A stretch of 64,000 nucleotides of DNA, taken from contig NC_068571.1 of NCBI RefSeq assembly GCF_025698545.1, forward strand, positions 42,317,733 to 42,381,732, given 5' to 3'. Both the position numbers and the translations under genes were made by a program. Positions within the stretch are counted from its first letter, which is position 1, and every line of letters starts with the position of its first letter. The notes beneath the pieces are model-generated. The model had not been told where the DNA came from and ran no database searches. It saw only the letters and a list, made by a program, of their open reading frames with translations. This document shows, piece after piece, positions 1 through 11,575 of this stretch. The DNA is from Gossypium raimondii. Its lineage: Eukaryota; Streptophyta; Magnoliopsida; Malvales; Malvaceae.

Positions 1-949
1 TGAATAAATTAGTTCATATGTACTAGTTCAAAGAACAAACAAAATCTATCTATTAAAAATTCATCTGTATGCCTCACGGGGAACGCCACGTTTAATTATC
101 TGGATATTTTCTCCACCATGTCATTTTTTTATCAGTGAAAATGGATGAAAAGAATCTATTTATAATATATATAAAAAAATAGTTTATAAATGTATATATA
201 TTTTTAAAAAATAGTAACCAAAGTGAATCAAAAATGAATGGGACCATCCTATCCATGTCTAGATTATGAAAGTACAAGGAGGAGATTACCATGTAATAAG
301 TGGGGCCCAGTAGAGACCCATGATCTAAAATAAAAAAGTGGATGGTGATGATGCGATAGATTCCAAGAGCTGCGTATTATTTTGAATTTTTATTAAATTA
401 TTTAATATCCAATTAAAATTAAAGTAATTCTTAGGACTACCAATTGATTTGGCTCCTTCTTCCTGAGTAAAATCCCACCCTATAAATTTATGTTAATGCA
501 TGGAGTGATATTAAAATCGATAAAAAGTAAAATTAATTTGATTAAAAGTATTCATGAATCAGATTAAATTTGAGATAGAGGAGTAATTGGAGGTTGTTTA
601 CTGATAATTGGTACACTCCACTAACAACAAACAAACCAAACACCATTTAACCGTTTTTGCATCGTAGGTCCCTAATATTTTATGCACCAAGAGTTTCATT
701 ATAACAGTGGTTTTTTTCATGGATTGATATTGGTGCGATTCCTAAAATTAATAAACAATTAGCTCTATTTAGTCTATAGATTGCCCATCAACCATCAAAG
801 GTAATTTTGGTTTATGGAGTAAATAAGGGTCAAAATAAAATTTTAAAGTTTGGAAAATATTTATTTAAAAATGGTTAAATTGAATACTTTGCAATTAGGG
901 GACTATAATTTTTGGGCTATGGCCCAACCTGTCCCAAACTATGCTCATA

Positions 950-1196
950 TTTATCAAATCATCCTAAAATGGATGAAAAATAATTAAAGTTTGCTAACTT
1001 TATTGACATGACATACATGTGGATTGCCAAGTAAATGTCATGTAAGCAATTAATTAATTTTTAAAAATTAAAAAATTATTTTTTAGAAAAAAATAAAAAT
1101 TAAAAAAATTAAGTAATTGCTGATGTGGCACACACGTGGATTGCAAAATTAACAAACGTTAACTTTTTCATCCATTTTTTAGTAATTTGACAAAAT
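950..1196. repeat. Short inverted-repeat (MITE-like) element
   Basis: The left side (TTATCAAATCATCCTAAAAT, then GGATGAAAA) reads as an imperfect inverted copy of the right side (TCATCCATTTTTTAGTAATT, then TGACAAA). The arms are separated by an AT-rich middle. This is the form of a non-autonomous miniature inverted-repeat transposon. I could not fix a target duplication, so the exact ends are approximate. Confidence 0.4.
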
Positions 1197-2300
1197 GTAA
1201 ATTCGAGGGTTAAAAGAGACGAAAAATTAGATGAAAAGATAAAATGATTCTTTTGTAAGGTTAACGAGTCAAAAAGTCATTATACCTTTTATTTATGTTG
1301 AATTCTTGCATTCAAAAAGTCAATTTTATTTTTATTTCATCAACATGACCACATTTGCATTCAGATGTATATTTAATTATTGATTTTAATTTTACTACTA
1401 AAGTAACCGATCACATTATTGTCATCATTTTTTATCTTACCAAAATTAATCTATACTATTTTTTAATCTCTTGGTTAAGTTGATGTCGACCTCAACTGAG
1501 TCACCAACTCGGTTAGAAACATTATGAATATGCCCTTTCGTAATTAAGATAAGTTATATTATTTAAGGATATTTTAATTTTTTAATTCAAAAACCAATAA
1601 AAACATGCATAAAGTGGGGTTTAAAGCTAAACTGATTGTATTAAGTAAAACTTTAATTTACCACTCAACTAATGTTTATTTTGTTAGTTTTACATTTTAA
1701 TTTTATTATGCACACTTCATTACTTTCATCATTTGTGTATATGTTAATAATATATTTGATTGAGTTGGTATCACAAGTTAACTCGACACAAGCTTAAGAT
1801 TGATGACAACACAATGATAAACAATTTAATCTGTTTTTTAATTTTAATATCGTTTACATTTCATGTGTTATTATTAATTAATTTTAAATCATACGTTTTA
1901 TTATTTATTAGATATTATTTTTAAACCCCAAATTATATTCTATATTTATAATTTTCATAGATAAAATTTTTAAAATTATGTATGGAGTCAAAATTTTAAG
2001 AAATGGGCACATGGGATAAAATAGGGAAGCAATTTTCATGGTAGTCAATTTGTTATAATTTGACAATGTTCTTAAAGTTGGTTTGATAAAAATAAGTGGA
2101 CCCTCATATTTGATTTTATTCAAGATTTCAGCACCCACTTTCTCCATCCCATCAACCACTGCTCATATTTTTTAATTAAAACACCTTCATAAATAAATTA
2201 AAATGTTTTATAAATAACTACTTTATTATGCTAATTTTTAAATTTCACCACTAACTTTAAAATGTAAATTTATTTATTTGATATAATAAACAAAAGAAGA

Positions 2301-2691
2301 GTTAAATTTTGGAATAAAGTAACATTAGTCATTGAATATGATTTTTTTACGTTAGTTTGAGAATTTAGTAGTTTTTGGATTTCATCCTTCAACTTAAATT
2401 TCATTAAGGTATGATAATATGATAATTTAAGATATGCTTAAAATTCTTTTACAATTTTTAATAACTTTTGGGTTTTTTAAAAAATTATATAATTTTAAAA
2501 TTTTCAAGTGATGATTTGACATAATATCATAATTCATTATGATATTTTAATGAAATTCAAATTTAATGATCAAATTAAAAAAATTACCAAATTCTAAAAC
2601 TAATACAAATAAAAACAATCAATGACCAAACTAAAAAAATTATCAAATTTAAGAATTAATGTTACTATATTCTTTAAAATTAAAATTTAAG
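2301..2691. repeat. Short inverted-repeat (MITE-like) element
   Basis: The left end begins GTTAAATTTTGGAATAAAGT followed by AACATTAGTC. The right end contains the inverted counterpart, with TTAATGTTACTATATTCTTT and TTAAAATTTAA. Internal arms also pair, with TTTGGTCATTG-type text on both sides. The element is about 390 bp, has no coding capacity, and looks like a palindromic non-autonomous transposon. Boundaries are by eye. Confidence 0.4.
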
Positions 2692-3589
2692 CTTTAAAAT
2701 CATGAAGAGAGCATGTTTGAAATTATCAGACTCAGGCACCATGCAACTATAATTCAACTTTACCAACTCAAACTCCAAAATGACTAAAAGCCAAAAAACA
2801 ATTTAAGCTCCAATAACCTAAAGAATAATTTTATCCAAACTCCAATGTAAAATTTAGGTAAAAGTTTCATGAAAGTCTTTGTATTAAAAGAAAAATTTTG
2901 TTTTGCTCTCTTTATGTAAAAAAAAAAAGAGTGCACATGAAAGTCTTTATGTTTTTCATTGATAATTCTATCAATTTTTACTGTTAAAAATCGACTCATG
3001 TATGTCAAAATAAGGTGCACGTGACATATTATGTGTTATTACTTGACTATTTTGTCAACAATCTCGCTTTTTAACCTTAAAAATGGATAAAAGTTTTAAT
3101 AAAAAATTTTAATTTGTCTTTTAACTTAATGTAGAGGAAACAATTTACTTATTTTTTGAATAAAAAGATTAAAATACAATCTAACTGTTAATGTAAGAAG
3201 CTTTCATAATACTTTTACCGTTAAATTCAACATGATTGAGCCCAAAAACAGAGTAACAAACCCAACAAACCCCAAACTCGAAATCACCTGAAATTTTAAA
3301 ATTCAAATTGACCTTGAATCAATAATGGTTAAAAGCTGGAAATAACAGGGGTCATTTTTATTTTTGGAAATTTAGGGTTGTAAAAGGCGTAAAATATTGT
3401 TCCTCACCAATATTACATCCTCAAAAAAAAAAAACATAAGTAGTTAAATGTTTTTTGCATTGGGGACTACCATGACATGTGTGAAAATGTTTGTACAGTC
3501 AAATCTAAAATGTTGTGTAAGAATTGTAAATCAAATTCCAAACTAACCATGCTTCTTCTTTTTTTTTGCTTCAATGACTATGTTTCTGT

Positions 3590-5641
3590 TTAAGCTTTTG
3601 CTTCTGTTGCAGCATGAAGAAGTTCGTCTGGAGTTGCAGCCGGGTCTAAATCCCAACAACGATCGGGCAAATCACCATTGGATTGTCCTTCGAGTAACCA
3701 AGCCGGAACCTGATGTGAAAACCGAAACATCTCCTTCCTTGGGATCCATCTGATGGCATCTTTGTTTGTGTCCTTTTGATACACTGTTTTGAAGCCGGTT
3801 AATTTGATTAGGGGAGTAACCCAAACTCCAAGTTCTTCGTTGTAATCCTCGAGCACCTCCACCATCTCGTATTGGTGTCTCACATCGGAAGGAGTTGATC
3901 GGTTCCAGTCAGGTGACCAATTCCGATAAACAGCCCAAACATCTCCACCTTTAGGGAAAATTCGAACGCAGCCTCCTCTTCCAGCTTTTTGTCCTCTCAG
4001 AAGATGAGAGAAAATGTTTACTTGATCGATAATGTCGGAACTAAATGCCCTGAAGTGTCCACAAGATTTGGTAAACCCCGACTCGATCCAATTCACTGAC
4101 CCAAATTCGTTATCAGTTTTGGAGCTCAAGTAAGTGATGTGAATCTTAAACGGTTTTACAGAGATAACCTGGCGAATCAAACAATACAAACGAGGCATAC
4201 CGTCGTCTTCATCATAAAGGGCCCATATTTGCTTTGGTTTGAAGCATTCTTCTGATCTATCTTTGTCAAAATCATGAAAGTCCGAGTCAGGGACTGTGAT
4301 TGAGACTGGTACACCTTTATCTGATGCCGATTGATTAATGAAAACACCCAAATTTGTCCTCTTGAGAGCCTTTCCAGCTGGTGCTAGTGATTGACCATTT
4401 TCAGTGCCTGATTTAACTACCGAAGCTGCAGCAGCTGCCTTTGAAGCCAACTTAATCTCTTCCAGTTTCTTCCGAATTTCTGTCCTCGCCTTGTCGATTA
4501 ACATTTTTCTAGTATCAAATGCCGGTGTCAACATGCATCGCCTACTTGCGGGTTCACTAGGGTTGGAAAGCTTTGGATCAGGCTCGTTTCCATTCCCATT
4601 TGCTAATCCGGCTTCTGAAGATTTTAATCCCTTGTCTTCAAATCCATTTCTATATTCAGAATCGACAATAACCTTCCTTTTCTTTTCGAGGTTACCGGTC
4701 TTAGTTTCATTGTAGCCATTGAACAAATTTGTAGTTGATTGAGGGGCAAAGTTTTTCGAGGGTTTCACCTTCGACCCTGCTACTCTAACATCACCATTGC
4801 CCTGATAAACGGCATCAGTGGAAATGGTTGATACTCCATTATGACTCACAACCCCAGTAGAAGTTCCAGAGAATGAGCTCCATTGAAACGACATGTTAGA
4901 AACATACTCGTACCCTTGCCCAGGATGATAACCTGAGACCCCATTTCCAGGGAAAAAAGTAGGATTTGTCGGGACATACGTGATCCCATTTCCATGACTT
5001 CCATATCCATTACTTGGCACGTATGACCAAGGACAATAAGGGAAAGAACCATTCACAGGGGCTGATCCAGTTTCAACAGCAATGAACGTACCACGGCAGT
5101 TCTTACATGAAAGTCTCTTGTTTACATATTTCCGAAGATATTCGTACTGAACTTTACAAGAAGTGCAAACAGTCCAAAAAGTGTCAAGTCGTCCTTGCGA
5201 GGTTGCATTCGAACGGACCCCAGCAACAGCATATGTTGAAGTTTGAACCATTCCGGAATGCATCTGCTTGTTTCTCTTGAATCTATCAGACAACAAAGTC
5301 CACGCCTCGGATACAAGTTTGAATGCCCCATCGGCTCCCACACATTTATTCTTATCAGGATGGAGTGACACAGCCAACTTTTTGTATTGTTTCTTCACTG
5401 CCTCTTTATCAGCCGAAGGCTTTAACCCGAGAATCGAATAATAATCAGTCTCACCATTACATTTAGCCTCGGAGGCAACATAAACTTCGAACGTGGACAC
5501 CATTTGCGATATACCTTCCAATTCGGGGTACAACGATTTAGCCTTCAATGCATAGCTCTTAGCACCTGTAAAGTCTCTTTCACAAAACCGTTTCTCAGCG
5601 ATCTCTTTCGCTTTAAGAGCTTCCTCTTTGTTCGTTTCCAT
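3590..5641 (-). CDS. DnaJ (HSP40) protein with C-terminal DUF3444
   Basis: A single uninterrupted coding exon of 683 codons. Residues 66-126 form a J domain with the HPD tripeptide at 94-96, which in this family stimulates the ATPase of HSP70. Two CxxC pairs (159-162 and 179-182) form a small zinc-ribbon-like segment. A low-complexity Gly/Asn/Ser-rich linker follows, then a DUF3444 domain at about 455-660 (WALYDEDDGMPR at its start). This order is the usual one for the plant DnaJ-DUF3444 family, whose client role is poorly known. The start ATG at 5641 opens the conserved N-terminal helix (METNKEEALKAKEIAEKRF). No signal peptide is seen, so a cytosolic or nuclear location is inferred. The coding exon appears intact. 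Confidence 0.93.
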   Translation of the reverse strand: METNKEEALKAKEIAEKRFCERDFTGAKSYALKAKSLYPELEGISQMVSTFEVYVASEAKCNGETDYYSILGLKPSADKEAVKKQYKKLAVSLHPDKNKCVGADGAFKLVSEAWTLLSDRFKRNKQMHSGMVQTSTYAVAGVRSNATSQGRLDTFWTVCTSCKVQYEYLRKYVNKRLSCKNCRGTFIAVETGSAPVNGSFPYCPWSYVPSNGYGSHGNGITYVPTNPTFFPGNGVSGYHPGQGYEYVSNMSFQWSSFSGTSTGVVSHNGVSTISTDAVYQGNGDVRVAGSKVKPSKNFAPQSTTNLFNGYNETKTGNLEKKRKVIVDSEYRNGFEDKGLKSSEAGLANGNGNEPDPKLSNPSEPASRRCMLTPAFDTRKMLIDKARTEIRKKLEEIKLASKAAAAASVVKSGTENGQSLAPAGKALKRTNLGVFINQSASDKGVPVSITVPDSDFHDFDKDRSEECFKPKQIWALYDEDDGMPRLYCLIRQVISVKPFKIHITYLSSKTDNEFGSVNWIESGFTKSCGHFRAFSSDIIDQVNIFSHLLRGQKAGRGGCVRIFPKGGDVWAVYRNWSPDWNRSTPSDVRHQYEMVEVLEDYNEELGVWVTPLIKLTGFKTVYQKDTNKDAIRWIPRKEMFRFSHQVPAWLLEGQSNGDLPDRCWDLDPAATPDELLHAATEAKA

Positions 5642-6560
5642 TTCCGATAAAAAAATTTAAGACGAAATTAAAAACCGAACTCAAAAAACATAAGTTGTCA
5701 TATGCTTCCCAACATGCTTAACCATTAAAAAAGCCGAATTGTCATATTCAACCATCTAGTCTTTTTTCTGCATATGGTCAACAAAGACAACAGTTACATC
5801 TTTCCCAAAATCAAGCTTCGTTTTTTCTAAGTAAAAACACTAATTCATCAAATCATGCAAAATTCAAAAACTCTTAGTAAACCCTAATTACTTAGATTTG
5901 GATTTAACTCTTTTAAGCTAAATCAATCAAAATTAACCACATCCAAGCATTATGGAACACTGGGTTGTACCTTATCTAAGCACCCAAAAAGAAATGTAAA
6001 ACTTGGGAGGTTTAATTTCCCATAATTTCCTTAATTAAAATAAACCCTTTTTTACAAAAAAACGCAGCTAAACTTACAAATCTCGAAAACCCAGATCACA
6101 GTAATTTCGAAGCTAAATGACAAACAATCAAACGGATCCAAGTTCGACGGGTCCAAAAATAGTTCAATCAAGTAATTTGACCCAAAATTTCAACTAAGGA
6201 ATCAAGAATTATTACAAAATTAAAGCGTTAATAAACAAATATTTCCACATAAATTTACTTAAAAATAAGGAAAATGAACTCACGGAGATTTGAGTAAAAA
6301 TGGAAGCGAAGCAAGCCCGGATCGCCACGTGCTCTTTATAGCTTGAAAGAAGAACAAGATTTTGAGCTAATTTCTGGATCTCAGTACCGATAAAAAGGGA
6401 AACAAAATATCATTTTTTCCCTTTTTTTGTGTGTGTGCTGTGGAGAGTACACTGAACTAAGTGAAAAGGAAACAAATTAGGGATTCAAATAAGGAAATTT
6501 TTAGGGATTGAAAAAAATCGGCGGCGAGGAATAGGGTTTCCGCCGATCGCCGATCAGCAA
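5642..6560 (-). promoter_or_regulatory. 5' leader of the DnaJ gene with a probable intron
   Basis: Reading the minus strand, a consensus donor (CTCC|GTGAGTT, GT at 6283-6282) and a pyrimidine-rich acceptor (TTTTTTGAG|TTCGG, AG at 5681-5680) bracket a 604-bp AT-rich intron just upstream of the ATG. The leader exon would then lie at about 6284-6500, next to a GC-richer stretch (6518-6560) with GCCGCCG-type text typical of plant promoter or leader DNA. The structure is inferred from splice signals only. RNA-seq would decide it. Confidence 0.5.
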
Positions 6561-6599
6561 AAATGAAGATAGGGTTGAATTAATATTATTATTAATAAA

Positions 6600-8530
6600 A
6601 ATGATAATTTTCATGAAAAGTAAACGATGTTAATACTATTTAATGGTGAGTGCTATTTTGCACAGTCTGTATTTATTATTTATTTTATTTATATTTTAAT
6701 AAAAAAGAAAAAGACATAATTAAGTATTGTAATAATTATAATATTAGTAATAATGCAAAATTTGCAATACTATATATTTTATTTATATTAACATATTAAA
6801 ATAATCATAATTTTTTGAAAGGAAAAAGACATAATTAAGTATTGTAATAATTATGCTGTTAGTAATAATAGAAAATTACTATTTATTTGAGTTATATTTT
6901 CGTTTTAAAAAATTATAATTTTTATTAAAAGGGAAAAATATAAAAATATTTTTATTATGGAAAATGTTTGGTAGCTGGAAAATGTACTATTATCTTTTGT
7001 ATATTTAAAGTATTAAATAATAATTCCATTGAAAGAAAATAAAATAAAAAGTAAGAAATATTTTCTTTTCTTTTTGGTAATATTTGGTACGTAGAAGAAA
7101 AGCAAAATAATATTCCTTTCTCCCATACCTATTTCATTGCTTAATATTCAATTTTCTTTTACAAACACTCCAAAATTTAAAATTAAAATTTTACTTAAAA
7201 ATATCAAATTTCATATCGCATTCACTCGAATATCCTTTTAATCTTTAAAGTTGATAGAAATTAAGTTGATAATTATTTGTTGGATATTCCTTTCATGGAC
7301 CGGTTCGAATCAAAAGAAAAATTGGTTTGAGTTCCATCCATTCAAATCACCCATTTTATTGTTTAAATTTTTTAATGAGATGAGCCAAACCCGGTTGATA
7401 TAGAAAAATATATATTCATATCTAAAATAAAGTAAGTTGGGCCGAGGACTACTATCATTAAATCTGAAATCATTCCTAGTTGAATCTTTAAATGAAACAA
7501 ACTTTTTTATATACCATGTTTTCTCCATCTACAAAATTAAAACTCAAAACTCACTTAAAAGAGCATTAAACTCTTTATCACCCAACTGTATTGATGAAGT
7601 GAGATTTTCTTTTTTTGAGAATAATATAATTTTTGGTCTCTAAACTTTATAACTAAGTCCACTTTGATACTTATATGTTTTTTCGTGTTTACTTTAGTCA
7701 TTGAACTTGGCAATTAGATCCATTTGGGCCCATGAATTTTGATTCTATCAAGATTTGATGATCTGACTATTGTTAGTGGAATAAAACTAGATCAAACGAA
7801 CCGAGAACTAATCAATATAACGGTTCGAACAAAGGGATTGAACTAATTGATCCGAAAACCGCTTAAAATTAGTAAAAATAAAAATATCAATAATTGAACT
7901 GATTTAGTAATTTTGTTTATATTTTTATAAAATTTCATTATGTATTTAATTATTATTGGTCTGACGATCGAACCGATCAAACTAATTGGATTGAGAATCG
8001 ATAGTTTGACATGTTCAACCACTAGTCCAATTATTAAAACACTGAATATGATATTCTGAGATAGTACCACATCATCCCCTGAAAATAAAAACAATTTTTT
8101 TTTATTTTCAAGTGATGATATGCACAATCTCATAATATCACGTCATCAAACTTTAATATTTTTCAAGGTCAAGGACCAAAACAGACTTAATTGTCAAATT
8201 CAAGTGTCAAAGTGGAAAAAAAAATTCATGTATCAAAATGAACTAAATTGCCAAATAGGCAAAAAAATTATATTATCCTAGTTTTAAAAAAAATTGAGAA
8301 AGAATATTAATTTTCTCCCTTAAATGACATTTCAACTGAATTTTTATGCAAATTATTGAGTGTGCCCACGAAATATATGACATTAATAAGCCTAACCTAT
8401 CTTAAACTAGTTTTAACAACAAATAACATTATCTTCACAAATAATTATAACTATTATTTTCATTTTTTTAAATTGAAAAATAAGTAGGAAGGTGACGAAT
8501 CATATTCAAACGTTGATAGGCTTACAAAGG
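6600..8530. other. Intergenic DNA between the DnaJ and SNE-like genes
   Basis: AT-rich and without a supportable gene. It holds a direct duplication of about 45 bp (AAGACATAATTAAGTATTGT at 6711 and again at 6826) and a roughly 660-bp inverted-repeat element (7620-8278). The right end should include the 3' untranslated region of the F-box gene on the minus strand. Confidence 0.55.
7620..8278. repeat. Inverted-repeat MITE-like element
   Basis: It begins AATAATATAATTTTTGG and ends with the inverse, AAATTATATTATCC. Inside, both arms carry the same inverted text, such as 'CACTTTGATACTT' on the left and its complement family (TCAAGTGTCAAAGTGG) on the right. The elements at 63064-63233 and 46627-46951 share this organisation (TAATTTTTGG ends, 'CACTTTGGTACTT' internal words), so I treat them as one family. 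It has no coding capacity. Confidence 0.5.
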
Positions 8531-8534
8531 AACA

Positions 8535-9008
8535 TCAGCGACGCCGCCGACGGCGGTGAGGTTTCACGACGTTATCACCACCATTTGTTCCGTCAACGCC
8601 GTCGTTGAGTCTCTCGTAGCAATCAACGCAAAACAAAGACAACGAGAGCTGGAACTCGTCGCTAGTCCAAGGAGCAGCAGCGGCCGCCGTCGTCACTATG
8701 GTGCTGGCTCGTCCAAGTCGACTCAGCACAGCCATGTAGAGGCGTCTGTAGCCGCCTAGCGCGATGACGACGGGACGCGAGCCGGAAGGCGGCGGGGAAA
8801 CGTGGCGGAAACAGAGGTGTTCCCAGAGGGAGTCATTTCGAGCGACGCTGCACCAGAGACGGCAAACGCAGGCAGCAACGCCGAGGGAACGGGCGTCGAG
8901 GCGTTTGAGGATTTTGACTACGATGTCTTCGTGGTCGTTGATGAAGAATTTGGTTCTCTTCTTCTCATTGATCTCTAAGGCTCCTTCTTGGTACCGTTCT
9001 TCCACCAT
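8535..9008 (-). CDS. SNE: F-box protein, SNEEZY/SLEEPY2-like
   Basis: Intronless, 157 codons. An F-box occupies residues 22-68 (INDHEDIVVKILKRLDARSL ... VCRLWCSVARNDSLWEHLCF). In the SLY1/SNE family this domain binds the SKP1-like subunit of an SCF ubiquitin ligase. A conserved block at 114-134 (WTSDEFQLSLSLFCVDCYER) corresponds to the C-terminal LSL-type region used by SLY1-type proteins to recognise DELLA repressors, so a role in gibberellin signalling is inferred. Length and lack of introns fit SNE of Arabidopsis, as I recall that family. The protein ends in an unusual basic run (KPHRRRRRR). A CACTA transposon begins 134 bp upstream of the ATG. SNE and SLY1/GID2 are close relatives, and I prefer SNE from the ALGGYR and LSL blocks. 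Confidence 0.8.
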   Translation of the reverse strand: MVEERYQEGALEINEKKRTKFFINDHEDIVVKILKRLDARSLGVAACVCRLWCSVARNDSLWEHLCFRHVSPPPSGSRPVVIALGGYRRLYMAVLSRLGRASTIVTTAAAAAPWTSDEFQLSLSLFCVDCYERLNDGVDGTNGGDNVVKPHRRRRRR

Positions 9009-9142
9009 TGCTCAGCAAAGAAGAGAGAGCTTTAAGGGAAAAAGCAAAAAAAAAAAAACAAGGGTGGCATATATATATGTGTGTGTGTGTGTAGGAGGAG
9101 AAGCAACGTACACTTTTAAGGATTTGTCTTTGAAATATCTAT
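9009..9142 (-). promoter_or_regulatory. Residual proximal promoter and leader of the SNE-like gene
   Basis: Only 134 bp of host sequence separate the F-box ATG from the CACTA terminus. On the minus strand it reads a CA/TA dinucleotide run with TATATATAT at 9070-9078, then a pyrimidine-rich leader with CTCTCTCTTC ending in GAGCA-ATG. The TATA-like run lies about 60-70 bp upstream of the ATG, a plausible core promoter. Everything further upstream has been moved 11.9 kb away by the insertion. Confidence 0.55.
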
Positions 9143-9159
9143 CACTACACCAAAACAAG

Positions 9160-9975
9160 CTTTTAGCGGCACTTTTAGCGGCGTTTGGAGCAAAAACGCT
9201 GCTAAAGAGTGAGCATTAGCGGCGTTTAAAGAAAAGCGCCGCTAAAGAGTGAGCATTAGTGGCGTTTAAGGAAAAGCGCTGCTAAAGAGTGAGCATTAGC
9301 AGCGTTTATAAAAAACACCAGAAATAATACACCCAGACGGTGCCGTTTTGTGGCCTTTGGGGGGGGAATTAGTGGCGTTTATTGTAAAGCGCCGCTAAAG
9401 AGTGAACATTAGCAGCGTTTATAAGAACGCCGGAAATAATACACCCAGACGGTGCCGTTTTGTGGCCTTTGGGGGGGAATTAGTGGCGTTTATTGTAAAG
9501 CGCCGCTAAAGAGTGAACATTAGCAGCGTTTATAAAAAACGCCAGAAATAATACACCCAGACGGTGCCGTTTTGTGGCCTTTGGGGGGGAATTAGTGGCG
9601 TTTATTGTAAAGCGTCGCTAAAGAGTGAACATTAGCAGCGTTTATAAAAAACGCCAGAAATAATACACCCAGACGGTGCCGTTTTGTGGCCTTTGGGGGG
9701 GAATTAGTGGCGTTTATTGTAAAGCGTCGCTAAAGAGTGAACATTAGCAGCGTTTATAAAAAACGCCAAAAATAATACACCCAGACGATGCCGTTTTGTG
9801 GCCTTTGGGGGGGAATTAGTGGTGTTTATTGTAAAGCGTCGCTAAAGAGTGAACATTAGCAGCGTTTATAAAAAACGCCGCAACTAATATACCCAGACGG
9901 TGCCGTTTTGTGTCCTTTGGGGGGGGAATTAGTGGCGTTTTTTGTAAAGCGCCGCTAATCTAGGTGTTTTAGCGG
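9160..9975 (+). repeat. Left subterminal repeat array of the CACTA element (112-bp unit, six copies)
   Basis: A unit containing ACACCCAGACGGTGCCGTTT, a G7 run and GGCGTTTATTGTAAAGCGCC recurs at 9329, 9441, 9553, 9665, 9777 and 9889, an exact 112-bp spacing each time. Within each unit GGCGTTTAT and AAAGCGCCGCTAAA form a small imperfect hairpin. Before it (9160-9320) are shorter copies of the GGCGTTT/AGCGCCGCTAAAGAGTGA motif. Subterminal motif arrays of this kind bind TNPA in En/Spm. That role here is inferred. Confidence 0.85.
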
Positions 9976-10019
9976 CGTTTTTGTTTATGCGCCGCAAAAA
10001 AAATTATCTTAATTGAACT

Positions 10020-11575
10020 ATTATTTATATTATTTGAATCAAATTAAACATATTTCTAATAGAATATTTAAAATCTTCAATAAAAAATAACAGGTATAAA
10101 TAATTTGAAATAAAACACATGGAAAAATTAAAATAGTATTATTTAAAATAATTTTAAAGTTTTTGTTGGGTACATTCTTGATTGTTTTTAATTTATATAT
10201 TAAAATTTGAAATTATTATCGTAATTAAAAGAGATAAAAAGTATTAATTTAAATTTAAAATATTGAATTAAGCGTATCACTATAGTTAATATAGGGTTTT
10301 AGGTTTTAGGGTATATATATGATATTATTAATTTAAGATTTTAAGTCGGTTTAGGGGTTACTATTTTAAGGTTATTATTATAATTGAACAGGAGTATATA
10401 TATATAATATTGGATTTAGGGATATGGTGTAAGGGCTGAGATATAATGTTTAGGGGTTAGGGTTGGGGTTAGCACTTAGGGGTTATTAGGAGTTAATTAA
10501 GGATTTAGGGTTTAGCTAGGGTTTAGATTAATTAGTATTGCCAAATTATATTTTAAATATATTCTTATATATATAATTGTAAAAGAGGTAATAATAAATT
10601 TGTTTAGGATTTTTCGGTTCGGTATAGGATTTGGTTTCGGTATATTATTAATTTAAATACTAATTTTAATAGTAATGCTCAAATAATTCATGAATAACAC
10701 TTAAGTATATACTTAAATAATTTTGTGAATTTGAATTGAAAGAATGATGAAATTGAAATTGAATTGAAAAACGAAGCTTAGATTTGAAAATATGACTATT
10801 TAGGTTTTAGGGACTAAATTGAATAAAATGGAAAATGTTAGGGAACTTCTCAAAAGTGGAATGAGCTGAGTTATACCTATAACAGGATGATATAAGACAA
10901 TTGTGTAAAAAAATATTCGGTGTTTACTTCAAATAAATGAGGAAAATAACGATTTGAATGTTTCAAAATTCAATTTTAAACCGAAAAAATCAAAATTGAG
11001 GGGCAAAAGAGGATCTTTTTCGATGAAAACTTCGGCAAACCACCTTCGGACAACCGAGCCAAAAGTTATGGCCTTTCAAAGTTTTCCAAGCTAAAAACAC
11101 AAACTGTTCATGCCACGTCAGCAAACTTTATACAAAAAGTTTTTAGTATTAATTATTGTTTAATCAATTATAACTATTTTATGATATTTATTAAATATTT
11201 AGGGATTATTTTGGATGGCCGTGCTATTTTAAGGATTAGGGGGTACAAATTTAGGGTTTGGGATATAAGAGTTAGCTAGGGGTTTAGGGGTTACAAGTTG
11301 CGATCTAGGGGTTAAAGATTTAGGGTTTAGGGGTCAAATAAGGATTTTAGGTTAGTTTAGATTAATTTATTTAAATAATATTTTAAAAAATCAATCTAAA
11401 GTACCAATTGATATATTTAAATATTATTTTAAATAGAATTCATAAATAAGTTAAAAAATATATTGATATATATTATATGGATGGTTATATATTTAGGTAT
11501 AATTATTTATTTTGGAAATATATATATATATATAGGACCAAATACATAAGAAATGAATTAAAAAAAACAAAAAAA
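10020..11575. other. Non-coding interior of the CACTA element with TTTAGGG-like words
   Basis: No gene is seen. At 10290-10520 and 11230-11345 the plus strand is rich in GGGTTTAG, TTTAGGG and GGGGTTA words, resembling degenerate Arabidopsis-type telomere repeat but never a regular array. The stretch 10610-11200 is different in texture (for example AACTTCGGCAAACCACCTTC) and could be an older insertion, but I found no ends for it. Confidence 0.45.

Larger units (their letters stand above)
1..3400. other. AT-rich intergenic DNA, no gene seen
   Basis: No open frame here has a recognisable domain, and the few short frames are the kind expected in AT-rich DNA. Two inverted-repeat elements lie inside it (950-1196 and 2301-2691, listed separately). 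The right part, from about 3400, should contain the 3' untranslated region and polyadenylation region of the DnaJ gene that ends at 3590 on the minus strand. Confidence 0.6.

Noticed and set aside
4404..5343. Additional frames overlapping the DnaJ gene
   Set aside because: They are shadows of the 683-codon gene in other frames and strands, with no domain text.
8764..9219. 151-codon plus-strand frame over the SNE-like gene
   Set aside because: It is antisense to a clearly conserved F-box protein, runs through the promoter into the CACTA end, and has no recognisable domain.
9250..9960. Regular 112-bp repeats resembling a CRISPR-like array
   Set aside because: The whole unit is repeated without unique spacers, it lies within CACTA termini, and this is plant nuclear DNA.
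10290..11345. True interstitial telomere array
   Set aside because: TTTAGGG-like words are scattered and lack a steady 7-bp register. Kept only as a weak observation.
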